Position numbers and translations under genes: made by a program. Shown here one piece after another: positions 24,476-34,095 of a DNA stretch of 64,000 nt. Numbering within the stretch: position 1 is the first letter of the stretch; every line of letters starts with the position of its first letter. The stretch comes from Desulfonatronospira thiodismutans ASO3-1 (GTDB lineage Bacteria > Desulfobacterota > Desulfovibrionia > Desulfovibrionales > Desulfonatronovibrionaceae), in assembly GCF_000174435.1 (NCBI RefSeq), contig NZ_ACJN02000002.1:997490-1061489 (forward strand). The letters are read 5' to 3'. The notes beneath the pieces were generated by a model. That model saw only the letters and a program-made list of their open reading frames with translations. It was not told the origin of the DNA and made no database searches.

Positions 24476-25634
24476 GTCTGTCCTCCCTTTCCAGTCTGGT
24501 GAGATAACCCGATACCACGTCCCCCATGCGGTTGCCGGGGAGCAGGAAGGCGTCGTGTCCCTGGTCGCTGCCGATATTGCAGTAGGATACGTTTTTGTCA
24601 GCCTGGCGCAGGCCCTTGACCAGTTCCTGAGACTGGGACGGGGGAAAGAGCCAGTCACTGGTGAATGAAATCACCAGAAATGAGCTTTTGCAGGGTTCAA
24701 AGGCGTTTTTCAGGCTGCCGTAGTCCAGGTGCAGATCGAAATAGTCCATGGCCCGGGTGATATAGAGGTAGGTGTTGGCGTCAAAGCGCTTGACAAAGGT
24801 GCTGCCCTGGTGATGCAGGTAGCTTTCCACCTGAAAATCCGCACCCAGCTTGAACCCGCGCTCTGTACCATCGATCATGCGCCGGGAAAACTTGCGCAGC
24901 ATGGCGTTTTCCGAAAGATAAGTGATGTGCGCGATCATCCTGGCCAGGGCCAGGCCGCTTTCCGGCTGCTGATCCGGCTTGTACAGCCCGTAATTCCAGG
25001 AAGGGTCGCTCATGATGGCCTGTCTGGCCACTTCGTTGAAGGCTATGGCCTGCGGGGACATACGGGCGGTGGCGGCTATGGGTATGGCTCCCAGGACCAT
25101 TTCGGGATAGCTTATGGGCCATTGCAAAGCCTGCATTCCGCCAAGGGAACCGCCGATAACCGCCAGCAGTCTGTGTATTCCCAGGTAGTCCACAAGCCAT
25201 TTCTGGACCTGGACCATGTCCCGGACAGTGTAAAAGGGAAAGTTCAGGCCATACGGCCTGCCTGTGGCCGGGTCTATGTCAGCCGGGCCGGTGGTGCCCT
25301 TGCAGCCCCCCAGAAAGTTGCTGCAGATAATAAAGTAACGGTCTGTATCCAAAGGTTTTCCCGGTCCAATGAGCATCTCCCACCAGCCGGGCTTCTCACC
25401 TGGTTTACCGGTGTGATAGCCTGCAGCATGGGCATCTCCGGACAGGGCGTGGCAGACCAGGATGGCGTTGTCCTTTTGCGGGGAAAGCCGGCCGTAGGTT
25501 TCATAGGCCACTGTAACCGGGTGCAGAGTTTTGCCGGACTCCAGCTGCAGAACCCACTCCGCCCCCCTGAAGGTGACGCTTTGGGTCTCAACCAGGCCTA
25601 CGCTGGAATGAGGTATTTCGCTTCCCCGGCTCAT
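24462..25634 (-). CDS. metX: Homoserine O-acetyltransferase
   Basis: A 390-residue alpha/beta-hydrolase-fold acyltransferase of the MetX family. Nucleophile Ser163 is in GGSLGGMQALQW; the Asp and His of the triad lie in SFTSDWLFPP and DQGHDAFLLP. The N-terminus has the family GDAHAAGYH. It activates homoserine (with acetyl-CoA, though some MetX homologues use succinyl-CoA and this cannot be told here). Followed by metW with a 14-base overlap and divergent from metY, the sulfhydrylase that would use its product. The ribosome site is GGAG. Confidence 0.92.
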   Translation of the reverse strand: MSRGSEIPHSSVGLVETQSVTFRGAEWVLQLESGKTLHPVTVAYETYGRLSPQKDNAILVCHALSGDAHAAGYHTGKPGEKPGWWEMLIGPGKPLDTDRYFIICSNFLGGCKGTTGPADIDPATGRPYGLNFPFYTVRDMVQVQKWLVDYLGIHRLLAVIGGSLGGMQALQWPISYPEMVLGAIPIAATARMSPQAIAFNEVARQAIMSDPSWNYGLYKPDQQPESGLALARMIAHITYLSENAMLRKFSRRMIDGTERGFKLGADFQVESYLHHQGSTFVKRFDANTYLYITRAMDYFDLHLDYGSLKNAFEPCKSSFLVISFTSDWLFPPSQSQELVKGLRQADKNVSYCNIGSDQGHDAFLLPGNRMGDVVSGYLTRLEREDRRAGK

Positions 25635-26097
25635 GAACGCTCCTGTAAACTGTCTGCAGATTTAAGCCTGTGTTTTCAGTTGAAAGTATCTGCCGCCGAT
25701 TATTGAAAAAATTCGACAGCTGTCAGCCAAAGTAAACATGATTACGGATGAAGGCAACATTATGCACTCAGGGGGTATAGTCAACTGTGTATGGACTGCA
25801 AATAGTTTTTGCAGGTACGAGGACAATTTATTAGAATACAAAGGCCTGGCCGAAAAATCAAATCTATCCTGGCCCTGGTCCGGCAGGCCTGTCATGCCCG
25901 GGATTTAATCCAACATGCAGGTTGTGGACCGGGAAGATTTTGCAATTTTAGCTAAAAAAGGTTATCTATTTGGCAGATGAGCAAAAGAACGACATATTCT
26001 GCAAAGAACAAGCAACTGTCAAGAATTATGCTATGCGGGCAAAAGGTCCTTGCGGCGCAAAAACCAGAGGTTCAAAGCATATAAGGAGGCAATTGTC
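25635..26097. other. Divergent metX-metY intergenic region
   Basis: A 463-base region that must hold promoters for both methionine genes. I looked for SAM-I, SAM-II and SAH riboswitch cores and saw none. Weak dyads occur at about 25895-25945 (CCCGG ... CCGGG around CAAC-N6-GTTG). No ORF is convincing; a perfect AAGGAGG ribosome site for metY ends the region. Confidence 0.5.
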
Positions 26098-27444
26098 ATG
26101 TCCCGAAAAGACTGGAAAACGGAGACCATCTCTTTGCATGGCGGGCATACCCCTGATGTGGCCACACGCAGCCGGGCGGTGCCCATATACCAGAGCACCA
26201 GTTTTGTTTTTTCCGACAGCCAGGATGCGGCTTCCCTGTTCAGCCTGAAGCCCGAAGTGTGGGCACCCAGGCTCAACCTGGACACCGAAGGCCTGAGGCC
26301 GGATGATTTCGCACCGGAAGCCACTGGAAATATCTATACCAGGATAATGAACCCCACCACTGATGTCCTGGAGAAAAGAATGGCCCTCCTGGAAGGCGGA
26401 GTGGGGGCGGTGGCCACCAGCTCGGGCTCCTCGGCCATTACCTACGCCGTGATGAACATCTGCGAAAGCGGAGATCACATTGTTTCCTCCTCCAGTCTTT
26501 ACGGTGGCACTTACAACCTGTTTCGCCATACCCTGCCCCGCTACGGAATAAGCACCACCTTTGTGGATGCAACCTCGCCGCAGTCCTTTGCAGATGCCGT
26601 AACTGACAAGACTAAGTGTATGTTTGTAGAGACTGTGGGCAATCCCGGCCTGGACACCCCGGATCTGGCAGAACTGGCTGCAACCGCCCACCGGGCCGGG
26701 GTGCCGCTTATAGTGGACAATACCGTACCTACTCCTGTACTATGTAGGCCTTTTGAGTCCGGAGCGGATATAGTGGTGCATTCCTTGACCAAGTTCTGCG
26801 GCGGACACGGCAATTCCATAGGCGGGGTCATAGTGGACAGCGGCAACTTCGACTGGAAAGCCCCGGACAGGTTTTACATGCTCACACAGCCTGATCCCTC
26901 CTACGGCGGTGTGGTCTGGTCCGAGGCAGTGGGCAGGGCCGCTTATATCATCCGGGCCAGAACCGTTCTGCTTCGCGATACAGGTGCCTGCATTTCGCCT
27001 TTCAACAGTTTTTTGATCCTGCAGGGCATAGAAACCCTGGCCATGCGCATGGAAAGGCACAGCCAGAATGCCAGGGCCACAGCACGGTATTTAAAAGATC
27101 ACCCTGCTGTATCCTGGGTCCTGTACCCGGGACTGGATAACCACCCCACCCATGAGCAGGCACGCCGTTACCTGCAGGGAGGTTTCGGAGCTCTGGTGGG
27201 ATTCGGGATCAAGGGCGGCCTGGAGGCAGGCCGCAGGTTCATAGACAGGCTCAAGCTTTTCAGCCACCTGGCCAATATCGGTGATGCCCGCAGCCTGGCC
27301 ATTCACCCGGCATCCACCACTCATGCCCAGCTCACAGAAGAAGAGCAGAAAAGCGCCGGAGTAAGCCCGGATTTTATCCGGTTGTCCATAGGCCTGGAGC
27401 ATATAGATGACATCCTGGCCGACCTGGAGCAGGCTCTGGGATAG
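26098..27444 (+). CDS. metY: O-acetylhomoserine sulfhydrylase (MetY)
   Basis: A 448-residue Cys/Met metabolism PLP enzyme. The PLP lysine is Lys232 in [11 protein letters not shown]; other family landmarks are [20 protein letters not shown] and the C-terminal [18 protein letters not shown]. It makes homocysteine from O-acetylhomoserine and sulfide, which suits a sulfide-producing cell. The ATG at 26098 with AAGGAGG is chosen over an upstream one at 26050. Residues about 50-76 ([10 protein letters not shown] to FAPEATG) look like an insertion before [10 protein letters not shown], where most homologues are shorter. Confidence 0.92.
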   Translation: MSRKDWKTETISLHGGHTPDVATRSRAVPIYQSTSFVFSDSQDAASLFSLKPEVWAPRLNLDTEGLRPDDFAPEATGNIYTRIMNPTTDVLEKRMALLEGGVGAVATSSGSSAITYAVMNICESGDHIVSSSSLYGGTYNLFRHTLPRYGISTTFVDATSPQSFADAVTDKTKCMFVETVGNPGLDTPDLAELAATAHRAGVPLIVDNTVPTPVLCRPFESGADIVVHSLTKFCGGHGNSIGGVIVDSGNFDWKAPDRFYMLTQPDPSYGGVVWSEAVGRAAYIIRARTVLLRDTGACISPFNSFLILQGIETLAMRMERHSQNARATARYLKDHPAVSWVLYPGLDNHPTHEQARRYLQGGFGALVGFGIKGGLEAGRRFIDRLKLFSHLANIGDARSLAIHPASTTHAQLTEEEQKSAGVSPDFIRLSIGLEHIDDILADLEQALG

Positions 27445-27446
27445 CC

Positions 27447-27480
27447 TGGGGCATAGGGCATGGGGCATGGGGCTTGGGGA
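27447..27480. repeat. GGGGCAT word repeats behind metY
   Basis: Four to five near-copies of GGGGCAT / AGGGCAT / GGGGCTT directly after the metY stop codon, again G-rich on the coding strand. Confidence 0.6.
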
Positions 27481-27547
27481 AGAAGAGGGGGAAGGCATTG
27501 GAGACTGGCTGATAAACGGCAAACATTTTATAAAGGTTTAAAATGTA

Positions 27548-28396
27548 ATGGTTACAGTGGAATGCATTACGGATCTGCTTACTCCTGAAGGAGACAGCCG
27601 GATCCGGGAACTGGTCCTGGAAGAAAAGCCGGTGGGCGTGGTCTTGAACGATGAACCTGTGGGCACGGCCATGGTCATGGCCAGGGATCTGGAAGAACTG
27701 GCTGTGGGCTACCTCTTCGGGCAGGGACTCATTGAGCCCGGGGACAAAATATTCGACATAGAGGTCTGCGAGCAGGGCCGCATCAATGTGTACGCAGAGG
27801 TAACCCCCAGGCCGGATGACGAGATGATCACCACTTCTGGATGCGGGGGCACGGGCAAAATAGCCAGGAGGCTTCTGCACGAGGATTATCCGGAACCTGC
27901 AGACTTCTGTATCTCTTTTCATGAGGTGGCAGAGCTTATCAAAAGAACTCTTGCCTGGTCATCTCTGTCCCAGGACACCCATTGCGTGCACGGTTGCGGC
28001 TACTACAGTGAGGGTGCTTTTCAGGTATGCTACGAAGATGTGGGCAGGCACAATGCGGTGGACAAGCTCATGGGGGCTATTCTGCTGGGGCGGTTTTCCC
28101 CTAGGGGAGCGGCTTATACCACGGGCAGGCTGACCTCGGACATGGTGCTCAAATGCGCCCGCATGGGCATACCTGTGGTGCTGTCCCGGACCGCGCCTTC
28201 CTCGCTGGGACTGGATATCGCCCGCAGGTCGGGCCTTACCCTGGGGTGCTACGTACGCCCGGGCCGGGTGAATGTCTTCAATGCTCCGCACAGGATTGTG
28301 CGGGAAGGCCTGTCCGACAAGTCTGACGTGTCGGACAGGTCTGACAAGTCTGACGTGTCGGACAGGTCGAACAGGTCAGACAGATCGGACAGGTAG
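27548..28396 (+). CDS. fdhD: Formate dehydrogenase accessory sulfurtransferase FdhD
   Basis: A 282-residue FdhD: EKPVGVVLNDEPVGTAMVM, DLEELAVGYLFGQGLI, the active loop TTSGCGGTGK (Cys99), EDVGRHNAVDKLMGAILLG and SRTAPSSLGLDIAR. FdhD passes sulfur from a cysteine desulfurase to the molybdenum or tungsten cofactor of formate dehydrogenase. The E. coli protein has C-x2-C in the loop; here the second position is Thr. The last 27 or so residues (SDKSDVSDRS repeats) are encoded by a 9-bp tandem array that continues past the stop codon and are probably not part of the fold. Confidence 0.92.
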   Translation: MVTVECITDLLTPEGDSRIRELVLEEKPVGVVLNDEPVGTAMVMARDLEELAVGYLFGQGLIEPGDKIFDIEVCEQGRINVYAEVTPRPDDEMITTSGCGGTGKIARRLLHEDYPEPADFCISFHEVAELIKRTLAWSSLSQDTHCVHGCGYYSEGAFQVCYEDVGRHNAVDKLMGAILLGRFSPRGAAYTTGRLTSDMVLKCARMGIPVVLSRTAPSSLGLDIARRSGLTLGCYVRPGRVNVFNAPHRIVREGLSDKSDVSDRSDKSDVSDRSNRSDRSDR

Positions 28397-28427
28397 GACA
28401 AGTCTGACAGGTCAGACGAGTCCGACA
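28311..28427. repeat. 13-copy 9-bp tandem array through the fdhD stop codon
   Basis: Thirteen consecutive 9-bp units with consensus (A/G/T)GTC(T/G/A)GACA. Units 1-9 are translated as the FdhD tail, unit 10 (GGTAGGACA, 28392-28400) contains the stop TAG, and units 11-13 are untranslated. A partial higher-order pattern is seen: TGTCGGACA recurs at units 3 and 6 and AGTCTGACG at units 2 and 5. The array ends 13 bases before the convergent pyrC stop. Confidence 0.9.
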
Positions 28428-28440
28428 GCTATGGCTGACT

Positions 28441-29721
28441 TTACAGCCGGTTGATTACTGCTGCTCCACCCAGAAAATGCGCCATGACCCTGCCCTGCAG
28501 GGTCTGTCCCAGGCAGGGGGTATTCCTGCCTTTGGAGAGCATGGTCTCCGGACCGGGGACCCACTGTTTTTCGGGGTCCACCAGGATGAAGTCCGCCGGG
28601 TCGCCGGGGGCGAAGCTGCATACTGGCAGGCGGAAGATTTCCCCCGGGTTGGAGGCCATGAGCCTGACCAGGTCCTGAGTCTCCAGGACACCCTGGCGCA
28701 CAAGATCCAGCATAAGGGACAAGGAGGTGTCCAGTCCGGAGATGCCATTGGGTGCATCGGCAAAGGGGACCTCTTTTTCAAAGTCCGCATGCGGGGCGTG
28801 ATCCGAGGCGACTGCGTCAATGATATTTTCCCGAACCGCCTGGCGCAGGGCCAGGACATCGTCCCGGGTGCGCAGAGGCGGGTTGACCCTGGCCAGGGTA
28901 TTGTAGCCGCTCACCAGTTCCTCGCTCCAGTGCAGGTAGTGGGGACAGGTCTCGGCGCTTACGGGAATGGATTTCTGCCTGGCCTGATAAATGAGCTCCA
29001 CAGAGGAGGCACAGCTTATGTGGGCCAGGTGTATGGGGGTGTTCAGGTAGGCCGCCAGCAGTATGTCCCGGCTGACCTGCAGGCTTTCGGCCACGTCGGG
29101 GATGCCTTTCAGGCCTAAGTAATCGGACATTCTGCCCTCGTTCATGACCCCTCCGGAGCTCAGGAAGCTGTCCTCGCAGTGGTCGATGACCTTGAGATCC
29201 AGATCCGAGGCGTATTCCACTGCCCTGCGAAAGAGTTCGTTGTCCTGTACCGGGAGGCCGTCGTTGGAGAAGGCCCTGCATCCGGCCTGCGCGAGCTCGG
29301 CCAGGGGAGCCAGATCCCTGCCCTTGAGCCCTCTGGTCAGGGCGCCTACAGGATGTAGAAAGGGGCCGACGGGATGATGCTCGCGGGCTTTTTGCAGCAT
29401 ATGTCCGGTAATGCCGGCGTTGTCGTTTACCGGGTCTGTATTGGCCATGGCCAGGACACGTCCGAAGCCTCCTGATGCTGCTGCAGACAGTCCAGAGGAG
29501 ATGTCTTCCTTGTATTCCAGGCCGGGATCGCGCAGGTGGACGTGGACATCAATAAGCGAGGGCAGTATATGGCAGCCCCGGGCATCAAGTTCCCGGTCTT
29601 TGTCGGCGCTGCCCGGGTCCTTGAGCCCGCCTGGAACAAATTCCTGCACCAGGCCCTCATGCAGAAACAGGGTGCCTGCGGTGCCGTTTAGTACTGCATT
29701 GCTGATGCGGGTGTAAGCCAT
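28441..29721 (-). CDS. pyrC: Dihydroorotase
   Basis: A 426-residue class I dihydroorotase of the amidohydrolase family. The metal motif is DVHVHLRDPG near residue 58; further metal ligands lie in VIDHCEDS and LAHISCASS, and the catalytic Asp is in VASDHAPH. It cyclises carbamoyl aspartate to dihydroorotate. It starts 5 bases after pyrB, the usual pairing in which the two proteins may form a complex. It converges on fdhD. Confidence 0.93.
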   Translation of the reverse strand: MAYTRISNAVLNGTAGTLFLHEGLVQEFVPGGLKDPGSADKDRELDARGCHILPSLIDVHVHLRDPGLEYKEDISSGLSAAASGGFGRVLAMANTDPVNDNAGITGHMLQKAREHHPVGPFLHPVGALTRGLKGRDLAPLAELAQAGCRAFSNDGLPVQDNELFRRAVEYASDLDLKVIDHCEDSFLSSGGVMNEGRMSDYLGLKGIPDVAESLQVSRDILLAAYLNTPIHLAHISCASSVELIYQARQKSIPVSAETCPHYLHWSEELVSGYNTLARVNPPLRTRDDVLALRQAVRENIIDAVASDHAPHADFEKEVPFADAPNGISGLDTSLSLMLDLVRQGVLETQDLVRLMASNPGEIFRLPVCSFAPGDPADFILVDPEKQWVPGPETMLSKGRNTPCLGQTLQGRVMAHFLGGAAVINRL

Positions 29722-29726
29722 GGGTT

Positions 29727-30674
29727 TTATTCCTCCGTTATTTCCTGATCAGGCTTGCTCCTGGCCAGGTACAGGTAGAGAAGGGCCATGCGTACGGCCA
29801 CGCCGGAGCCGACCTGCTCCAGGATAAGGCTGTCTGCGCAGTCGGCCAGGCCCGAGGAAATTTCCACCCCGCGGTTTATGGGGCCGGGATGCATGATTTT
29901 TACACCTGGAGCTGCCTTTTGCACATGTCCCGGCTGCAGGCAGAAGCGCGATGAGTATTCGCGAAGGTCCGGCAAAAGCCCGGCCTCCTGGCGCTCCAGC
30001 TGCAGGCGCAGGCTGATGATGGCGTCCATGCCCCGGCAGGCCTTGTCCAGGCTTGAGTACACCTCCACCGGCCAGTTGTGGATTCCCCTGGGAAGCAGGG
30101 TACGGGGGGCACAGACCCTTATGCGGCAGCCGAGCATGCTCAAGAGCTGCACATCGGACCTGGCCACCCGGCTGTGGGCTATATCTCCCAGAATGAGAAT
30201 CTTTTTGTCCTGGAAGTCCTGCCAGTGCTGAAAAAGGGTGAATCCGTCCAGGAGGGCCTGGGTGGGATGGGCGTGCCAGCCGTCACCTGCGTTTAGAACG
30301 CTGCAGTCCAGGTGGGAGGCGATAAAACCTGCTGCTCCGCTTAGGGAATGCCTGAGGACTATGGCGTCGGGGTTCATGGCCTGCAGGGTAAGCACCGTAT
30401 CTTTGAGGCCTTCGCCTTTGCTCAGGCTGCTGCCTGTGGCTGCCAGGGAAAAGCTGTCCGCGGACAGGCGCTTGGCGGCCATATCAAAGGATGTCTTGGT
30501 CCGGGTGGAAGGCTCGGCAAAAAAGAGGACCACGCTTTTGCCCTTGAGTATGGGCACCTTTTTTATGCTGCGGGAATTTATCTCCATGAACCTGGCGGAG
30601 GTATCGAAAATATGCCTGACCTCGTCAGGAGAGAGGGATTCAATATCCAGCAGGTCCTTGTGTATCCAGTTCAT
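29727..30674 (-). CDS. pyrB: Aspartate carbamoyltransferase catalytic subunit
   Basis: A 315-residue ATCase catalytic chain. The carbamoyl-phosphate loop is [10 protein letters not shown], with RHSLSGAA and HPTQALLD further on, and [12 protein letters not shown] near the C-terminus. It makes carbamoyl aspartate in pyrimidine synthesis. There is no pyrI gene next to it. The start has a ribosome site only of AGGTG type. A strong promoter lies about 75 bases upstream. Confidence 0.93.
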   Translation of the reverse strand: MNWIHKDLLDIESLSPDEVRHIFDTSARFMEINSRSIKKVPILKGKSVVLFFAEPSTRTKTSFDMAAKRLSADSFSLAATGSSLSKGEGLKDTVLTLQAMNPDAIVLRHSLSGAAGFIASHLDCSVLNAGDGWHAHPTQALLDGFTLFQHWQDFQDKKILILGDIAHSRVARSDVQLLSMLGCRIRVCAPRTLLPRGIHNWPVEVYSSLDKACRGMDAIISLRLQLERQEAGLLPDLREYSSRFCLQPGHVQKAAPGVKIMHPGPINRGVEISSGLADCADSLILEQVGSGVAVRMALLYLYLARSKPDQEITEE

Positions 30675-30757
30675 GGGGCACCTGAGAATTTTGGCGGTTT
30701 GATGGATAATGACCGTAAAAACGGCGTGGGATAGGGTCCTGTGTCAGAACCGGAAGT

Positions 30758-30786
30758 ATATTAGCCCATTTGTCAGGATTGTGCAA
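30758..30786 (-). promoter_or_regulatory. sigma70-type promoter of pyrBC
   Basis: On the minus strand TTGCAC (30781-30786), a 17-base spacer and TAATAT (30758-30763). Transcription would start near 30751, giving a leader of about 75 bases in which no PyrR site or attenuator was seen. Confidence 0.6.
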
Positions 30787-30934
30787 GGAAACATCCCAGG
30801 CACGGGTAAAAGAAGATATGGCCCGGCAGAAGGCAGAACAGGTGCTAGAGAAAAGATTGCCGTTGACAAGTAATCACCAGCATGCAGCCCTGCCCCGGCT
30901 CTTTATTTACGGTTTCAAAAAGACTGAGGAGATT

Positions 30935-32227
30935 ATGATCAAGGTGTATACTCACAGCCTGGGGTGTCCCAAGAATATGGTGGATACGGAAAATATTCTT
31001 AGCGGGCTCAAGGAACACTACTTTGCAGTGGACAGACCTTTTGAATCTGACGTGGTTCTGATAAATACCTGCGCCTTTATCCGCCCGGCAGTGGAAGAGT
31101 CCCTGGAAACAATTTTTTCGGCGGCCCAGGATGTAAAGGGCTTAAGTCAAAGGCCGCTTCTGGTGGTAACCGGTTGTCTTGTGTCCAGGTATGGAACGGG
31201 TCTTGGCCGGGAAATCCCGGAGGCGGACATGTTTGTGCCCATAGCCAGGCAGGCTGAGCTGCCAGGCAAAATACTTTACAGGCTGGGCCGCAAGGTTGAG
31301 GCAGAAGCGCCGGGTGTAAGGCATGGACCTTTTAAAAGCTTTGCTTATGTCAAGATCAGCGAAGGATGCAACAACCGCTGTGCATTCTGCACCATTCCTT
31401 CCATCAGGGGCAAACTCCGGTCAAGGCCTGAGCATGAGGTAATCCAGGAGGCCGGACACCTCATTGACCAGGGGGCCGGTGAACTGGTGCTGGTATCCCA
31501 GGACAGCACGGCCTACGGGCGCGATCTTGGATGCAGGCGGGGACTTTCCAGCCTGGCTGAAAAGCTTGCAGGGCTTGAAGGGCTTTTAAGGCTAAGGATT
31601 ATGTATCTTTACCCTTCGGGCCTGAACGATGGGCTCCTGGCCAGGCTGGCTGAGCTGGGTCCTCCTTTTGTGCCCTATTTTGACGTACCCCTGCAGCACG
31701 CCAATCCGGAACTACTTAAAAAAATGGGACGTCCCTTCCAGCAGGACCCCATGGAGGTGATCCGGCGTATCAGAAATTATTTTCCCGGGGCCGCCATCAG
31801 GACAACTTTGATCACCGGCTATCCCGGCGAAGAAGAAAGGCATTTCCGGGAACTGCTGGAATTTGTCCGCCAGGCCCGGGTGCAGCACCTGGGTGTATTT
31901 CCCTTTTACCCGGAGGAAGGAACCAGGGCAGCTGGTTTTCCAGGGCAGATCCCGGATGAGGTGAAAAATGAGCGGCAAAGGCTCATCATGCAGGAGCAAA
32001 AAAGGGTCAGCCGGGAATATTTGAAGGGTTTTCCAGGAGAAAGTCTGGACATACTTGTGGACGATCCTCATCCGGAATGGCCGGGACTCTATACCGGCCG
32101 GGCCTGGTTTCAGGCCCCTGAGGTGGACGGCCTGACCTACATAAGCGGACCCGGCGTTGGGCCGGGTAAAATGGTGCGCGCAGAGATCACGGCAAGCCAT
32201 GACTATGACCTGGAAGCCCTGGCTTGA
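30935..32227 (+). CDS. rimO: Ribosomal protein S12 methylthiotransferase
   Basis: A 430-residue radical-SAM methylthiotransferase. N-terminal MTTase domain: VYTHSLGCPKNMVDTE, INTCAF and TGCL give the three cluster Cys. Radical-SAM motif: SEGCNNRCAFCTIP (C-x3-C-x2-C). C-terminal TRAM domain with residues about 360-430. RimO modifies an Asp of S12; the KNMVD rather than KNxxE start fits RimO over MiaB. The ATG at 30935 with GAGGAG is chosen; upstream in-frame codons from 30770 lie in the promoter region shared with pyrB. Confidence 0.92.
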   Translation: MIKVYTHSLGCPKNMVDTENILSGLKEHYFAVDRPFESDVVLINTCAFIRPAVEESLETIFSAAQDVKGLSQRPLLVVTGCLVSRYGTGLGREIPEADMFVPIARQAELPGKILYRLGRKVEAEAPGVRHGPFKSFAYVKISEGCNNRCAFCTIPSIRGKLRSRPEHEVIQEAGHLIDQGAGELVLVSQDSTAYGRDLGCRRGLSSLAEKLAGLEGLLRLRIMYLYPSGLNDGLLARLAELGPPFVPYFDVPLQHANPELLKKMGRPFQQDPMEVIRRIRNYFPGAAIRTTLITGYPGEEERHFRELLEFVRQARVQHLGVFPFYPEEGTRAAGFPGQIPDEVKNERQRLIMQEQKRVSREYLKGFPGESLDILVDDPHPEWPGLYTGRAWFQAPEVDGLTYISGPGVGPGKMVRAEITASHDYDLEALA

Positions 32228-32346
32228 GAAGCAGGGCATGGAAGCAAATTGTACCAAATTTTATAAAAGCGCATTATTTTTATTGTCAATATTTCTTGGA
32301 TCTGCTAATCAGCAGCAAATTTATCAAGTGTGTTAGGGGGATTTAT

Positions 32347-34095
32347 ATGCAAAACACAAACGAAACCACTGAGCCGCAGGAAAACTTTGAAACCGAAGTA
32401 AGCTTCGAATCAGCGCTGGAGGACTATCTCAACGCTGATTTCGGCGAGGTTCAGGAAGGAAGTATCGTTACCGGTGAAGTGGTTAAAGTGGAAAAGGACT
32501 ATGTCCTGGTGGATGTCAACTTCAAGTCCGAGGGGCAGATTCCTGTTTCCGAATTTCAGGACGCGGAAGGCAATCTTACCGTGCAAGAGGGCGACAAGGT
32601 GGACGTCTTTGTCACCCAGAAGGATGAAAACGAAGGCGCTATTTCCCTGTCCCGGGAAAAGGCCAGGCGGGTGAAGCTTCTGGATGATCTGCAGGACATT
32701 ATGGACAACCAGACCACCATCCAGGGCAAAATCGTCAAGAGGATCAAGGGCGGCTACAATGTGGACCTGGAAGGTCTGGAGGCCTTTCTGCCGGGTTCTC
32801 ATGTGGATCTTCGGCCCGTACCGGACATGGACGCCCTGGTGGGCCAGGAAATGGATTTCCGTATCCTCAAGATCAACCGCAGGCGCAGCAATGTCATCAT
32901 TTCCCGCCGGGTACTCCTGGAAGAAGAACGTGAAAACATGCGCCAGGAGCTTCTGGATACCATCAAGGAAGGCCAGGTGGTCCAGGGCAAGGTCAAGAAT
33001 ATCACCGAGTACGGGGTGTTCATCGACCTGGGCGGGCTGGACGGCCTGCTGCACATAACCGACATGTCCTGGAAAAGGATACGTCATCCCAAGGAGATGG
33101 TTCAACTGGGAGACGACCTGGAACTCAAGGTTCTGGGTTTCGACTCCGAGGAAAAAAAGGTCTCTCTGGGCCTTAAGCAGCTGGTGAGCGATCCCTGGGA
33201 GAATATAGGTGAAAAATATCCCGAAGGCACCAGGATGACTGGAAAGGTCACCAACCTGGCTGACTACGGGGCCTTTGTGGAACTGGACGACGGTGTGGAA
33301 GGCCTGGTGCACATCTCCGAGATGTCCTGGACCAGGAAGCTCAGGCACCCTTCTCAACTGGTCAAATCCGGCGACGAAGTGGAAGTGGTGGTCCTGGGGA
33401 TAGATTCCGACCGCAAGCGTATCTCCCTGGGGATGAAACAGGTCAGCCCCAACCCCTGGGACGTGGTTGCGGAAAAGTATCCCGAGGGGACCATCCTGGA
33501 GGCACCGGTGAAGAATATCACCGAGTTCGGCCTGTTTATCGGCATCGAGGACGGCATAGACGGCCTTATCCATGTCTCGGACATGTCCTGGACCAAAAAG
33601 GTGCGTCACCCCTCAGAGCTCTTCAAGAACGGGGACATGGTCCGGGCCAAGGTGCTTACAGTGGACAAGGAAAACGAGAAGTTCACCCTGGGCATCAAGC
33701 AGCTTACCGAGGATCCCTGGGCAGAGGTGCCCAGGCATTACCCCGTAGGGACCACCGTTACCGGCAAAATAACCAACATTACTGATTTCGGACTCTTTGT
33801 AGAGGTGGAGGAAGGTATCGAGGGCCTGGTGCATGTTTCCGAGATGAGCCGCAAGAAAATCAAGAACCCCAAGGAATTCTTTTCCGAAGGCCAGGAAATT
33901 CAGGCCAAGGTCATCCATGTCAGTGCTGACGAGCGCAGGCTGGGCCTGTCCATCAAGCAGCACCTGGAAGAGGAGGAGAAAAAGAGCGCCCCCGCTGATC
34001 AGCGCGGTAAAAACGGCAGCGCAGCCCCGGGCAGCAACCTTGGCGATTTAATCCGACAGAAACTGGAAGAAGGGGATGGAGACAAGCAAGACTAA
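32347..34095 (+). CDS. rpsA: 30S ribosomal protein S1
   Basis: A 582-residue protein with six S1 RNA-binding domains at about 33-105, 120-190, 205-277, 290-362, 377-449 and 463-535, recognisable by repeats such as GYNVDLEG, EYGVFIDLGGLDGLLH and DFGLFVEVEEGIEGLVH, each followed by a VxLGxKQL-type ending. It helps mRNA binding to the ribosome. The start at 32347 gives the usual acidic S1 N-terminus. The gene overlaps sppA by 20 bases. Confidence 0.95.
   Translation: MQNTNETTEPQENFETEVSFESALEDYLNADFGEVQEGSIVTGEVVKVEKDYVLVDVNFKSEGQIPVSEFQDAEGNLTVQEGDKVDVFVTQKDENEGAISLSREKARRVKLLDDLQDIMDNQTTIQGKIVKRIKGGYNVDLEGLEAFLPGSHVDLRPVPDMDALVGQEMDFRILKINRRRSNVIISRRVLLEEERENMRQELLDTIKEGQVVQGKVKNITEYGVFIDLGGLDGLLHITDMSWKRIRHPKEMVQLGDDLELKVLGFDSEEKKVSLGLKQLVSDPWENIGEKYPEGTRMTGKVTNLADYGAFVELDDGVEGLVHISEMSWTRKLRHPSQLVKSGDEVEVVVLGIDSDRKRISLGMKQVSPNPWDVVAEKYPEGTILEAPVKNITEFGLFIGIEDGIDGLIHVSDMSWTKKVRHPSELFKNGDMVRAKVLTVDKENEKFTLGIKQLTEDPWAEVPRHYPVGTTVTGKITNITDFGLFVEVEEGIEGLVHVSEMSRKKIKNPKEFFSEGQEIQAKVIHVSADERRLGLSIKQHLEEEEKKSAPADQRGKNGSAAPGSNLGDLIRQKLEEGDGDKQD

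Noticed and set aside
24476-24658. Longer MetW start extending into metX
   Set aside because: The added residues are the alternate frame of metX; the GTG at 24475 has a good ribosome site and gives the family length.
25635-26097. Possible SAM riboswitch upstream of metX or metY
   Set aside because: No SAM-I, SAM-II or SAH core motifs could be found on either strand.
28311-28427. CRISPR array behind fdhD
   Set aside because: Units are contiguous 9-bp repeats without spacers.
32410-33609. 399-codon open frame antisense to rpsA
   Set aside because: Shadow of the repetitive S1 coding sequence; its apparent repeats simply mirror the S1 domains.
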